64,000 nucleotides of DNA. Origin: Novosphingobium fuchskuhlense. GTDB lineage: Bacteria; Pseudomonadota; Alphaproteobacteria; Sphingomonadales; Sphingomonadaceae. The DNA lies in assembly GCF_001519075.1 (NCBI RefSeq), contig NZ_KQ954246.1:124001-188000 (forward strand). The letters are read 5' to 3'. The translations under genes and the position numbers were made by a program. Positions 16,536 to 25,541 of this stretch are shown piece by piece. Below the pieces are notes generated by a model. It was not told where the DNA came from, ran no database searches, and saw only the letters and a list, made by a program, of their open reading frames with translations. Every line of letters starts with the position of its first letter. The stretch's first letter is position 1.

Positions 16536-17714
16536 CCGGCCTGCCAGTTCGGCATCGAGCAGGACCATCACGCGCGCTTCATCGGGGAAGCCTTCCGCAA
16601 CCCAGCGTGCCTCCACCGCGCGGAGCAGGCGGGCAACCTCCGGCCCGGCGCTGACCCCGCGCGCGACGATCATGCCGCCTTTCAAGGGAAACTGCGGGAT
16701 GTCCCAGCCTTGCAGCGGAGCCATGCTCGCGCCGCCGATCAGCAGGCGATCCAGCGCGGCTTCGCGGCCGACCCGGTAGGCGAGCGGGCGGGCGGCTTCC
16801 TCGGGGATGGTGCGTGCGGCGACGAGCGCGAGGTGCTTGCGCTGGGCGATGCTGAGGCGCAGGCGCGCGGCGATCTGTTCGGCGAGCGGCGGATCGGCAG
16901 GCAGCAGCGCGGCAAGGCGGCGAAGCGGAGCGGGCGCGATGCCGTGCGCGGCTTCGGCCGCGATGAGCGGCGGGAGCGTGGCAGGATCGGCTTCGGGCAG
17001 GATCACCGCCAGCACGCCCAGATCAGCCATGCGGGCCACGGTCGGCGCGGGATCGGGCAAGGCGAGGAGCAGCAGCAGTTCGCTGGCTATGCGTTCGCGC
17101 GAGAGGCCCTTGAGGCCGGGGGCAAGCGCGCTGCAGGCAGCTTCTGCCACGGGATCGGCAGGCAGCGAGCCGAACCGGGCCTGGAAGCGGAAGTACCTCA
17201 GGATGCGCAGGTAATCCTCGCGGATGCGCTGCTCGGCATCACCGATGAAGCGCAGGCGGCGGGCATCCAGATCAGCGAGACCGCCGAAGTAATCGTGGAC
17301 GGCAAGGTCCCGCGGATCGGCATAGAGCGCGTTGATCGTGAAATCGCGGCGCGCTGCGTCTTCCTGCCAGCTTTGCGAGAAGGCGACCGTGGCGTGGCGG
17401 CCATCGGTCGAGACGTCGCGGCGCAGGGTGGTGATCTCGACCGGGCCGCCTGCCAGGAGGGCGGTCACGGTGCCGTGGGCAAGGCCGGTGGGCACGCTGC
17501 GGATGCCTGCCGCCGCCAGCTGCTCGATCACCGCAGGCGGCTCGAGCGGGGTCGCCATGTCGATGTCCTTCACGGCGATGCCGAGCAGCGTATCGCGCAC
17601 CGCGCCGCCGACATAGCGGACGAGGCCCGCACCCGCAGGGTCAAGCGCGGCGACGAGCGCGGCGAGGTCTGCGCGCTGCGTCCAGAGCGCGCCGGGGAGG
17701 TGCGTATCAGCCAT
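16521..17714 (-). CDS. cca: CCA tRNA nucleotidyltransferase
   Basis: Adds or repairs the 3' CCA of tRNAs. 397 residues from MADTHLPGALWTQ; a longer open frame overlaps the upstream nudix gene and is rejected. Class II nucleotidyltransferase motifs: VRYVGGAVRDTLLG, KDIDMAT (catalytic DxD), RRDFTINALY and the nucleotide-selecting EDYLRILRYFRFQARFG. The start overlaps the nudix stop by 8 bp. DUF1285-nudix-cca is a common alphaproteobacterial order. Confidence 0.95.
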   Translation of the reverse strand: MADTHLPGALWTQRADLAALVAALDPAGAGLVRYVGGAVRDTLLGIAVKDIDMATPLEPPAVIEQLAAAGIRSVPTGLAHGTVTALLAGGPVEITTLRRDVSTDGRHATVAFSQSWQEDAARRDFTINALYADPRDLAVHDYFGGLADLDARRLRFIGDAEQRIREDYLRILRYFRFQARFGSLPADPVAEAACSALAPGLKGLSRERIASELLLLLALPDPAPTVARMADLGVLAVILPEADPATLPPLIAAEAAHGIAPAPLRRLAALLPADPPLAEQIAARLRLSIAQRKHLALVAARTIPEEAARPLAYRVGREAALDRLLIGGASMAPLQGWDIPQFPLKGGMIVARGVSAGPEVARLLRAVEARWVAEGFPDEARVMVLLDAELAGRSDPV

Positions 17715-18309
17715 GCCAGCGGATCCGCTGCGCCAGATTGGCGATGATCCCGGCGGTGACGCCCCAGATGCGGTGCTCGTTCCACTGGATGTCGATGTAA
17801 CTGCCGCGGCGGCCTGACCATTCACCATCCCGCCGGACGTGGTTTGCGGGATCGAGCACGAAGGCAAGCGGCGGCTCGAACCAGGCGGCCACTTCGGCGG
17901 GATTGGGCTGGATCGGGAGATCGGGCGGGACCATCGCGAGGACGGGGGTGATATCGTAGCCGGTGCCGGTGCGGTACTGGTCGGTCGCGCCGATCACGTC
18001 GACGAGGGCCGGGTCGATGCCGAGCTCCTCGTTCGCCTCGCGCAGTGCGGCCTCGATGGGTGTTTCGCCTGCGTCGAGCTTGCCGCCGGGGAACGCGGCC
18101 TGCCCGGGGTGCGCGCGCATGTGCGAGGGGCGGTGGATGAGAAGGACGCCGGGACCTTCGGGATGATCCGGACGATCGGTGACGGCGATCAGCACGGCGG
18201 CGGGGCGCAACGGGGTATCGGGGAGGGGGCGCCAGTCTTCATAGGCGGGCGCGGCGGGATCGGCGTGGCCTATCGTGAACAGATCGGCGAGGCGTGCGCG
18301 CAGGCTCAT
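17707..18309 (-). CDS. NUDIX CoA pyrophosphatase-like hydrolase
   Basis: 200 residues. The NUDIX box is complete: GGKLDAGETPIEAALREANEELGI (about residues 75-98). The preceding VLLIHRPSHMRAHPGQAAFPG matches the CoA-pyrophosphatase (NudL/YeaB, UPF0035) signature, suggesting hydrolysis of CoA to phosphopantetheine. Overlaps DUF1285 upstream by 4 bp and cca downstream by 8 bp, so all three are coupled. Confidence 0.94.
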   Translation of the reverse strand: MSLRARLADLFTIGHADPAAPAYEDWRPLPDTPLRPAAVLIAVTDRPDHPEGPGVLLIHRPSHMRAHPGQAAFPGGKLDAGETPIEAALREANEELGIDPALVDVIGATDQYRTGTGYDITPVLAMVPPDLPIQPNPAEVAAWFEPPLAFVLDPANHVRRDGEWSGRRGSYIDIQWNEHRIWGVTAGIIANLAQRIRWHG

Positions 18310-18875
18310 GCAGGGAGCAGCGGGAAGGAAGCGCCGAGGCTTTCCACCGCGAGCGCATCAGGGGGGGAGACCGCCAGCGCGTGGTCGATCAGCTGGCCAT
18401 AGGTGCTGCGGTTGAGCCGCGCTTCGGTGCCGTGGCGCACGGCGAGGTAGAAGGCGGGGACTTCAGCCGTGCCGCGCGCGATCAGCGGGTGATCGGGACC
18501 GGCGAGGACCACGTCGTCAGTGTTGAGGCGCAAGGCGATGACCGGGCTGCCTGCGCTGTCCGCGCGGACTTCGAGGTCGGTCGCGATGAAGGCGGCATCT
18601 TCGACTTCGATGGCGAGCTTTTCGGCGGGGGTGACCAGCCAGTGCTGACCCGCCGCGTCGCGCGTGAGCAGCGAGGAGAACGCGCGGACCATGGCCGGGC
18701 GGGTGATCCTGCCGCCCTCGTGGAACCATGTGCCGTCCGCCGCGATGCGCATGTGGCTTGTGCCGGTGCGGGCGGGAGACCAGGTATCGACCGCAGGCAG
18801 ACGGCGCGCGGCAACGGCCTCTGCCAGTTCGGCAAGGGTCAGCGCGGCGAGTTCGGCAGGCGGTTCATAAGGCAC
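18306..18875 (-). CDS. DUF1285 family protein
   Basis: About 189 residues from a GTG start at 18875 (VPYEPPAELAALTLAEL). The frame continues upstream into the GNAT gene without an ATG near the conserved start, so the start is approximate. WFHEGGRITRPAMVRAFSSLLTRD and the later LNTDDVVLAGPDHPL are typical of DUF1285. The biochemical role is unknown. Conserved linkage to nudix and cca is the only functional hint. ATGA overlap with the nudix gene. Confidence 0.88.
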   Translation of the reverse strand: MPYEPPAELAALTLAELAEAVAARRLPAVDTWSPARTGTSHMRIAADGTWFHEGGRITRPAMVRAFSSLLTRDAAGQHWLVTPAEKLAIEVEDAAFIATDLEVRADSAGSPVIALRLNTDDVVLAGPDHPLIARGTAEVPAFYLAVRHGTEARLNRSTYGQLIDHALAVSPPDALAVESLGASFPLLPA

Positions 18876-18897
18876 AAATCGCCGATGCCAGATCGGA

Positions 18898-19407
18898 TCA
18901 GCCGCGCCAAGGGCCGAGCATGCCCTCATGGGGCAAGACAGCGGGATTCGCGGTGCGGCAGAGCAGGCGCGCGGGCTCCCAAGGTCCGGGCAGCTTCCAC
19001 CCGCCGGTGTGGGCGGCGGAGAAGCCGAAGAAGCGGCCGTAATAGTCCGCATCGCCGATCATCACTTGCGGCAGCGGTGCGCGCGGATCAATCGCGGTGA
19101 GGCTGGCCGTGACGAGTGCCTTGCCATAGCCCTTGCCTTGCAGGCCCGGCAGCACGGCGACAGGGCCAACCATGATCATCGGATGGGCGCGGCCACCGGT
19201 ATCATTCAGGGCGACCGGCCAGCACTGGATCGTGCCGGCGATATGCTCGCCTTCATCGAGCGCGGCGAAGCTGAGGCCGGGGAGCCATTCGGTGCCCTGG
19301 CGGACCATGTAGGCCGTGCGGCCGAAGCGGTCCGGCCCGAAGGCGGCATCGAGCACATCCTCGATCAGCGCGGGGTCGATATCGGCAAGCGGGATGAGCG
19401 TGGCCAA
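18898..19407 (-). CDS. GNAT family N-acetyltransferase
   Basis: 169 residues. Acetyl-CoA-binding motif A is VGPVAVLPGLQGKGYGKALV (about residues 80-99, R/Q-x-x-G-x-G/A). The C-terminal part, GDADYYGRFFGFSAAHTGGWKLPGP, matches the YhbS-like subgroup. Substrate unknown. It precedes the DUF1285 gene by 22 bp and probably heads the minus-strand operon ending with cca. Confidence 0.9.
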   Translation of the reverse strand: MATLIPLADIDPALIEDVLDAAFGPDRFGRTAYMVRQGTEWLPGLSFAALDEGEHIAGTIQCWPVALNDTGGRAHPMIMVGPVAVLPGLQGKGYGKALVTASLTAIDPRAPLPQVMIGDADYYGRFFGFSAAHTGGWKLPGPWEPARLLCRTANPAVLPHEGMLGPWRG

Positions 19408-19510
19408 GGCGGACTGGCTTTCAGTGGCGGGCAGGAACGCGCGCCGATAGCGGGCGAGAGGGGTGGGGGCAAGCGGCTGGGCAAGCCCCGGCGTTCAGAC
19501 GACCACTTCG

Positions 19511-19543
19511 ACCGGCATCCGGCACAACACCTTGGATGCCGGT
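19511..19543. repeat. Perfect inverted repeat, intergenic
   Basis: ACCGGCATCC (19511-19520) and GGATGCCGGT (19534-19543) form a perfect 10-bp stem with a 13-nt loop in the 227-bp gap between the oxygenase and GNAT genes, both on the minus strand. There is no U tract on either side. It may act as a stabilising or Rho-associated 3' hairpin of the oxygenase transcript. Confidence 0.35.
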
Positions 19544-19634
19544 GAAGGATGGCGGATGCGAAGGGCGGGACGGTGTCCAACCACCACCCTTCCTGGCGAA
19601 CACCGTGGACTGACGAGCCGCCACGCCTTCCCCT

Positions 19635-20753
19635 TCAGCCCGGAGTCCGTGCCAGCAACCGCAGCCGCGAGTTGAACTCGCCGCGATCGACATAGCAGCC
19701 GTGGAGGTGGCGGAAGCCGGTCGAGGGATCGAAGGCCTCGCGCCCGTGGAGCACGCGGCGGTTGTCGAACACGATCATCTCGCCTGCCGCGAGCTTGAAG
19801 GTGATCTGGTACGCCGGGTCGCGCGTCATCGCCATGAAGGTGCGGTAGGCGCGGTAGTAGGCGGGCATGACATCGGCCGGCATGTCGAACGTGGCGGCGA
19901 TATGGGCATTCCAGCGGATTTCGCGGACCGCGCCGACCCGGTCCAGCGTGATCACCGGGGCGTGGGTGCGGATATCAGCGTGCCGATCGTGGAAGCGGAA
20001 CGGGATGGCCACTTCGCTGAGCAGGCGGAACGCCTCGGGATCGCGTGCGCGCAGATCCTCGGCAAGGGCAAACCCGTCGGCGAAAAGCGAACCGCCGCCT
20101 TGCGCTTCGTTGGCTAGGCAGTGGAGGAACTGGAAGCCCGGCGGCACTTCCTGGTTGGGCAGGTCGGTGTGCAGCGGCAGGGTGACGGCGGTATAGGCGA
20201 GGTTGTTGGGATCTGGCTTGCTGACGACCTCGAAGGTCATCCCGAAGTTGGTTTCGCGCAGGAAGCCGATCTTGCAAGCGATCTCGACCCCGGCATCGAC
20301 GCGGTCGGCCAGGCCGTCGACGATTGAAAGGCCGAGGGCTGCGGTCTGCCGCATCCATGTCTCCAACGCGGCATCATCGCCGGCAAGCCTTGCCGCGGCG
20401 AAGCGGGGAATGCCGCCCGGCGCAAGATCGCCGCGCCACAGACGGGGTGGGATCGCGGCGGGATCGCTGACAGGGCGGCCCGGGCGATGCGCGGCGAGCA
20501 GCGCCAGCGCGATGTGGCTGACATGGCCATCGGCGTAGTGCAGGACCACCGTCTCCCGGCCTTGCTCGGCATGCGTGAGGACCGGTTGCGCAGCGAGGCT
20601 GAGCAGATCGAGCACGCGCTCCTCCGTCTGCGGGTGGAAGGCGCTGGGGCAATTGTCGCGCAGCCAGAGCGTGGGGTAGGTGACCGGGGCACCATCATCG
20701 GCCCAGGTGGCGAGGAGGGCGTCGGCCCGGACCTCGAGTCCAGTCAGGTTCAT
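19635..20753 (-). CDS. Gamma-butyrobetaine hydroxylase-like 2-oxoglutarate/Fe(II) oxygenase
   Basis: 372 residues. The N-terminal GBBH-like domain (about 10-90) contains WLRDNCPSAFHPQTEERVLDL with Zn-type Cys/His. The TauD-like catalytic domain follows, with the iron ligands H-x-D in LPLHTDLPNQ (about residue 195) and a distal His in the GFRHLHGCYVDRGEF region, plus Arg for 2-oxoglutarate. Domain order and length match gamma-butyrobetaine dioxygenase and trimethyllysine dioxygenase relatives. The true substrate in bacteria without carnitine synthesis is uncertain. Divergent from the MFS gene. Confidence 0.9.
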   Translation of the reverse strand: MNLTGLEVRADALLATWADDGAPVTYPTLWLRDNCPSAFHPQTEERVLDLLSLAAQPVLTHAEQGRETVVLHYADGHVSHIALALLAAHRPGRPVSDPAAIPPRLWRGDLAPGGIPRFAAARLAGDDAALETWMRQTAALGLSIVDGLADRVDAGVEIACKIGFLRETNFGMTFEVVSKPDPNNLAYTAVTLPLHTDLPNQEVPPGFQFLHCLANEAQGGGSLFADGFALAEDLRARDPEAFRLLSEVAIPFRFHDRHADIRTHAPVITLDRVGAVREIRWNAHIAATFDMPADVMPAYYRAYRTFMAMTRDPAYQITFKLAAGEMIVFDNRRVLHGREAFDPSTGFRHLHGCYVDRGEFNSRLRLLARTPG

Positions 20754-20991
20754 CGAAAAATCCCGTCGTATCGCAAGAGTGATCGCTGGTGGGGCGAATC
20801 AGGCCTGCGGCGGCGGGCGCCAGTCCTGCACCTTGCCATAGCGGAACGACGCGGGGCGCCGGCCATGGACAAGATCGAGGCAGAAGAAGGTCATGGGGCG
20901 GCAGACTATGCCCGAGGCCCCGCGCCAACAAGCACAAAACCGGCACCGCCTGCATTGCCTCCTGCCGCACGGCGTGCCACCCCTGCGCCTG

Positions 20992-22185
20992 ATGGATCAA
21001 GCGCACGGCACGGCTGGCAGCCAGCAGGCGGATACCGCCCCCTTTCTCCCCACCCTGATCGGCATTGGCGCGGCGACGGCAGCAGCGCATATCGGCAACA
21101 ATTTCACCACCTACCTTGTCGGCGGTCTGATGGACCGGTTCGGCTTCACGCCCTTTGCGATGGGCGCGTGGAACATGGCCGAGACCTTGAGCTATGCAGC
21201 GGCGATGTTCCTGGTCGCGCCGCGTGCGCGCGGGCTCGATGCGCGGGTGCTGGCGATGCTGGCCAGCGCGCTGGTGATCGCGGCGCAGGCCGGATCGGCG
21301 CTGACCGGGGCCTATGCGCTGCTCTTTGCCGGGCGGATCGGCACGGGGCTGGGCTTCGGCCTGATGAACAGCGCGCTCAATCTGGCGGCGGGGCGCACCG
21401 GCAATCCGGCGCGGTGGATCTCGCTCGGCATCGCGGTGCAGACCCTGCTCTACACCGGGATCGCGGTCTTCGTGCCGCTGATCGGGCGCGATCACGGCGC
21501 GGCGGGCATGTTCCTCGCGCTTGCCGGCGTTTCCGTGCTGTTCGGGCTCTGTGCGCTGCTGCTGCCGGGGGGCAGGGGCGCTGTGGACGCTGTGGCGGCC
21601 GGCCCGACGCGCATCGGGGCGGACGGCTGGCGCGTGCTGGCCGCAATGGCACTGTTCGCATTCGGATCGCTGGCGATCTGGCCGTTCATTGAGCGGACCG
21701 CGCACGCCATCGGCGTTCCGGCGACGCAGTTTGGCCTCTACCAGAGCGCCGCGGTCCTCGCGAGCGCGGTGGGCAATGCGGGCCTTGCCATGGTGATCGG
21801 CCGCCTGCCCCGCGCGTGGCCGCTGGCGGCGGCGCTCGGCGTCTGCGCGCTGATGTGCGGCCTGCTGACGACCGTGGGCAGCGCGGCGGCATTCGGCGCG
21901 GCGTTCGTGGCGTTCATGGTCAGCTGGTTCCTGACGTACCCGCTGCTGATCCGGCTGGCCTACGCGCAAGCCTCCGGCGAGCGGCTGGCTGTGATGACAT
22001 CGGGCACCTGGCTGCTGGCGCAGAGCCTTGGCAGCCTTGCCGCAGGGGCGATGGCGCAGGGCTTTGGTGCCTATACGCTGATCGGGCCGGTCGGCGGGGT
22101 GATCTGCGCGCTGGCGATCTTTGCCGCGATGCCGGTGGCGATCCGGCTGGATAGGGAGGGAGCGCTCAACTCTCCGCGAACGTGA
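20992..22185 (+). CDS. MFS transporter
   Basis: About 397 residues from ATG 20992 (MDQAHGTAGSQQADTAPF); ATGs at 20893 and 20908 extend a non-membrane N-terminus and are less likely. About 12 hydrophobic segments, with RIGTGLGFGLMNSALNLAAG between helices 4 and 5 and a break near the middle (AAGPTRIGADGWRVLA). The family is clear but the substrate is not. It is divergent from the oxygenase gene, so a shared substrate is possible but unproved. It converges with the ScfR gene, overlapping by 20 bp. Confidence 0.88.
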   Translation: MDQAHGTAGSQQADTAPFLPTLIGIGAATAAAHIGNNFTTYLVGGLMDRFGFTPFAMGAWNMAETLSYAAAMFLVAPRARGLDARVLAMLASALVIAAQAGSALTGAYALLFAGRIGTGLGFGLMNSALNLAAGRTGNPARWISLGIAVQTLLYTGIAVFVPLIGRDHGAAGMFLALAGVSVLFGLCALLLPGGRGAVDAVAAGPTRIGADGWRVLAAMALFAFGSLAIWPFIERTAHAIGVPATQFGLYQSAAVLASAVGNAGLAMVIGRLPRAWPLAAALGVCALMCGLLTTVGSAAAFGAAFVAFMVSWFLTYPLLIRLAYAQASGERLAVMTSGTWLLAQSLGSLAAGAMAQGFGAYTLIGPVGGVICALAIFAAMPVAIRLDREGALNSPRT

Positions 22186-23560
22186 AGGGCTCGGGTGTCT
22201 TGCGGTAGTCGTCCGGCAGGATCTCGCGGCCGAGCGGCGGTTCGGCGCGGGCCGTGCAGGTGGCGCGGTTGCACAGGCGGCAGGTGACGCCGATGGGGGT
22301 GGCCGCCGGCTGTTCGCCGCGCGCGTAGACGAGCTTGGGTGCGTGTTCGGCGGTGCAGCCCAGCGCTATGGCGCGCAGCACGGCGGGCTTGCCGTGGCCC
22401 CCGCCGCCCGAGGTGACGGAGCGGGCGACGCTGAAGAAGCGCTCGCCGCCCGGGAGTTCGAGCCACTGGGTGAGGACTTCGCCGGGGCGGCGGAAGCAAT
22501 CGTGCAGGCTCCACAAGGGGCAGCCGCCACCGTGGGCGGCGAAGGGGAAGCCCGCGCCGTCGAGCCGTTTGGAGACGTTGCCCGCCGCATCGACGCGGAT
22601 GAAGAAGAAGGGCACGCGTTCCTGCCCGGGGCGGTTCAGAGTGGTGAGACGGTGCGCGACCTGTTCGAAGCTCGCGCCGAACTGGCCGGAGAGCGCCTCG
22701 ATGTCATAGGCGCGGGCCTCGACTGCGCGCGCGAAGCGGTCGTAGGGCATGATGAGGGCCGCAGCACCATAGGCGGCAGCGGCGCGGCGGACGAGCTGCG
22801 CGGCGGTCTCGCTGGCGAAGCTGGCCCCGCGCACGAGGGCGGCGATTTCGGGGCGCAGCGCGGTGTAGGCGATGTGGAGCGCCATCTGCCAGCGGCGGGC
22901 CTGGGGGCCCAGCGTCTCGTCGATCAGGAGCTGTTCGGCGTGGCGGTCATAGCGCCTGAGCGCGTCCATCATGATCTCGGCCGGCATGAGGCGGACGCGC
23001 AGGCCCTGACTGCGCAAGTATTCGGCGAGGCCCCCTTCCTGCAAGCCGCCGAGCTTTTCGATCTCTTCGGCCAGCGCCTCCGCCTTGCTGTCGAGCGCGG
23101 GGAAGTAGTTGCGGCGCTGGGCGACGAAGCGGCGTGCTTCGGCTAGTGGATCGGCCTCGGTACTGCCGGTGCCGCGAAAAGACGCCAGCGCCTGCTGTTC
23201 GCGCATGTAGGCGGTGTGGAGGCGCAGCATGGCCTCGGTGATTCCCGGGTAGCTGGTGGCGACGTCGGCGACTTCGAGCGCGGGCAAGTCGATTTCCGCG
23301 AAGATCGGGTCCCTCAGTACATCGGCAAGGCGGCGGGCATAATCGTCGCGCTCGTCCGCCGCGAGGTCGCCGACGTCGAGCTTGTACGCCTTGGCGAGGC
23401 GGAGGAGGAGATCGGCGGTGAGCGGGCGCTGGTTGCGCTCCAGCAGCGCGATGTAACTGGGCGAGATCGCGAGATCATCTGCCATGACGGCCTGGGTGAG
23501 GCCGAGTTCGCGGCGCAGGCGCTTCAGGCGAGGGCCGAGGTAGAGCGGGCGCGATTCCAT
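22166..23560 (-). CDS. ScfR-type XRE regulator (short-chain fatty acyl-CoA responsive family)
   Basis: 464 residues from MESRPLYLGPRLKRL; the in-frame extension upstream covers the operator and is rejected. The HTH is at about residues 10-65 (GLTQAVMADDLAISPSYIALLERNQRPLT). The central region matches the DUF955/M78 fold but lacks a HExxH active site. The C-terminal DUF2083 has cysteines in CRLCNRATCTARAEPP. Relatives such as RamB and MccR control isocitrate lyase or methylcitrate genes in response to acyl-CoAs. The divergent aceA and a palindrome between them support aceA control and autoregulation. Confidence 0.92.
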   Translation of the reverse strand: MESRPLYLGPRLKRLRRELGLTQAVMADDLAISPSYIALLERNQRPLTADLLLRLAKAYKLDVGDLAADERDDYARRLADVLRDPIFAEIDLPALEVADVATSYPGITEAMLRLHTAYMREQQALASFRGTGSTEADPLAEARRFVAQRRNYFPALDSKAEALAEEIEKLGGLQEGGLAEYLRSQGLRVRLMPAEIMMDALRRYDRHAEQLLIDETLGPQARRWQMALHIAYTALRPEIAALVRGASFASETAAQLVRRAAAAYGAAALIMPYDRFARAVEARAYDIEALSGQFGASFEQVAHRLTTLNRPGQERVPFFFIRVDAAGNVSKRLDGAGFPFAAHGGGCPLWSLHDCFRRPGEVLTQWLELPGGERFFSVARSVTSGGGGHGKPAVLRAIALGCTAEHAPKLVYARGEQPAATPIGVTCRLCNRATCTARAEPPLGREILPDDYRKTPEPFTFAES

Positions 23561-23595
23561 GGGTCTGTGTGGTCCAGTGCAGCCGGAGTAAGGCC

Positions 23596-23632
23596 TGTAC
23601 AACTTTACAAGCATATTCTGTAAAGTTTGACA
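23596..23632. promoter_or_regulatory. Palindromic operator between scfR-type gene and aceA
   Basis: TGTACAACTTTACA (23596-23609) and TGTAAAGTTTGACA (23619-23632) are inverted arms with 12 of 14 matches, including a perfect 9-bp core AACTTTACA/TGTAAAGTT around a 9-bp spacer. The core resembles the AAACTTTGCAAA-type sites of RamB-like regulators. It sits 36 bp upstream of the regulator start and 87 bp upstream of aceA and overlaps a TTGACA hexamer (23627-23632), consistent with control of both genes. Confidence 0.65.
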
Positions 23633-23719
23633 ACATGACTGCGCCGCGGGTTTCGCAGGTGCGATGGCGGGTCTAGCTGGAGGTCATCAAGCCTATCCCC
23701 CAACGGAAGCGAGACTGAC

Positions 23720-25315
23720 ATGACCTACTCCCAGACCATCAACGAAGCCGCCAAGGCGATCGCGCCCAATGGCAAGCCCTGGGACGGGATCGACGCGGCT
23801 TCGGTGGCGCGCATGCGTCTGCAGAACCGCTTCCAGACCGGTCTCGACATCGCGAAGTACACCGCCAAGATCATGCGCGCCGACATGGCCGCCTATGATG
23901 CCGATCCGGCCAAGTACACGCAGTCGCTGGGCTGCTGGCACGGGTTCATCGGTCAGCAGAAGATGATCTCCATCAAGAAGCACTTCGGCACGACCAAGGG
24001 CCGCTACCTCTACCTTTCAGGCTGGATGGTTGCCGCCCTGCGCAGCGAGTTCGGCCCGCTGCCCGACCAGTCGATGCACGAGAAGACCAGCGTTCCGGCG
24101 CTGATCGAGGAGCTCTACACGTTCCTGCGTCAGGCCGATGCGCGCGAGCTGGGCATGCTGTTCCGCGAGCTCGACACCGCCAAGGCTGCCGGCGATGCGG
24201 TCGGCATTCACCGCACCCTGCACAAGATCGACGACTACCAAACCCACATCGTGCCGATCATCGCCGATATCGATGCCGGCTTCGGCAATGCCGAGGCGAC
24301 CTATCTCCTCGCCAAGAAGTTCATCGAGGCGGGCGCCTGCTGCATCCAGATCGAGAACCAGGTCTCGGACGAAAAACAGTGCGGGCACCAGGACGGCAAG
24401 GTCACCGTGCCGCACGAGGACTTCCTCGCAAAGATCCGCGCGGTCCGTTACGCGTTCATGGAACTGGGCGTTGACGACGGCGTTATCGTGGCGCGTACCG
24501 ACAGCCTTGGCGCCGGCCTCACCAAGCAGATCGCCTTCGTGAAGGAGCCGGGCGACCTCGGCGACCAGTACAACAGCTTCCTTGATTGCGACGAAGTCGA
24601 TCCGGCGAACCTGGGCCACGGCCAGGTGCTGATCACCCGCGACGGCAAGCTGATGTCCCCCAAGCGCCTGCCTTCAAACCTCTTTCAGTTCCGCCCCGGT
24701 ACGGGTGAGGATCGCTGCGTGCTCGACGGCATCACCAGCCTGCAGCACGGCGCGGATCTGCTCTGGATCGAGACCGAGAAGCCTCACATCGGCCAGATCG
24801 GCGGCATGGTCCGCCGCATCCGCGAAGTGATCCCGAACGCCAAGCTCGTCTACAACAACTCGCCGAGCTTCAACTGGACGCTCAACTTCCGCCAGCAGGT
24901 GTTCGATGCCTGGGCCGCCGAAGGCAAGGACCTGAGCGCCTATGACCGCGCCCGCCTGATGAGCGTGGACTATGACGGCACCGCGCTGGCCGACGAGGCC
25001 GACGAGCGCATCCGCACCTTCCAGCGCGATGCGGCGCGTGAGGCGGGTATCTTCCACCACCTGATCACGCTGCCGACCTATCACACCGCGGCGCTCAGCA
25101 CCGACAATCTGGCTCGCGAATATTTCGGCGAGGCGGGCATGCTGGGTTACGTCAAGAACGTCCAGCGCGCCGAAATCCGCCAGGGCATCGCCTGCGTGAA
25201 GCACCAGAACATGGCCGGTTCGGACATCGGCGACGACCACAAGGAATACTTCGCCGGCGAGGCAGCCCTGAAGGCGGGCGGCGCGCATAACACCATGAAC
25301 CAGTTCGCTGCGTAA
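23720..25315 (+). CDS. aceA: Isocitrate lyase
   Basis: Glyoxylate-shunt enzyme splitting isocitrate to glyoxylate and succinate. 531 residues, the long pseudomonad-type isoform. The catalytic Cys221 lies in SDEKQCGHQDGK, where most short ICLs have KKCGH. Also present: the GWMVAAL substrate loop and the C-terminal Ser/Asn-rich YNNSPSFNW segment. Lets the cell grow on acetate and fatty-acid-derived acetyl-CoA, in line with the dehydrogenases in the window. Preceded by the ScfR-type operator; followed by a 52-aa gene and a terminator. Confidence 0.97.
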   Translation: MTYSQTINEAAKAIAPNGKPWDGIDAASVARMRLQNRFQTGLDIAKYTAKIMRADMAAYDADPAKYTQSLGCWHGFIGQQKMISIKKHFGTTKGRYLYLSGWMVAALRSEFGPLPDQSMHEKTSVPALIEELYTFLRQADARELGMLFRELDTAKAAGDAVGIHRTLHKIDDYQTHIVPIIADIDAGFGNAEATYLLAKKFIEAGACCIQIENQVSDEKQCGHQDGKVTVPHEDFLAKIRAVRYAFMELGVDDGVIVARTDSLGAGLTKQIAFVKEPGDLGDQYNSFLDCDEVDPANLGHGQVLITRDGKLMSPKRLPSNLFQFRPGTGEDRCVLDGITSLQHGADLLWIETEKPHIGQIGGMVRRIREVIPNAKLVYNNSPSFNWTLNFRQQVFDAWAAEGKDLSAYDRARLMSVDYDGTALADEADERIRTFQRDAAREAGIFHHLITLPTYHTAALSTDNLAREYFGEAGMLGYVKNVQRAEIRQGIACVKHQNMAGSDIGDDHKEYFAGEAALKAGGAHNTMNQFAA

Positions 25316-25337
25316 GAGTTAGAGAGGAGCAAGGACA

Positions 25338-25496
25338 ATGGCTGAACCGACGCGGGCCCGTGCGGTCCTTTCCACCGAAGATTTCAAGCTGATCCGCGAG
25401 GCGGTGCTGCACTACCTCAAGGTGATCGAGGACCAGCCGGAATCGGTGAAGTTCTCGCACCTCTACCACCGGCTCGGGAGCGCAATGGGCCGGTAA
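25338..25496 (+). CDS. Small protein downstream of aceA (52 aa)
   Basis: 52 residues, MAEPTRARAVLSTEDFKLIR at the N-terminus, ending HLYHRLGSAMGR. A clear ribosome-binding site (AGAGAGGAGCAAGG, 25321-25334) stands before the ATG, 22 bp after the aceA stop and before an intrinsic terminator, so it belongs to the aceA transcript. The predicted all-helical sequence has no membrane segment and no known motif. I do not recognise the family. Its position suggests a modulator of isocitrate lyase or the glyoxylate shunt, but that is inference. Confidence 0.75.
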   Translation: MAEPTRARAVLSTEDFKLIREAVLHYLKVIEDQPESVKFSHLYHRLGSAMGR

Positions 25497-25541
25497 GGCC
25501 CATCCCGCGCCCCACACGACACTTTCCTGGGGAGGAAAGCT

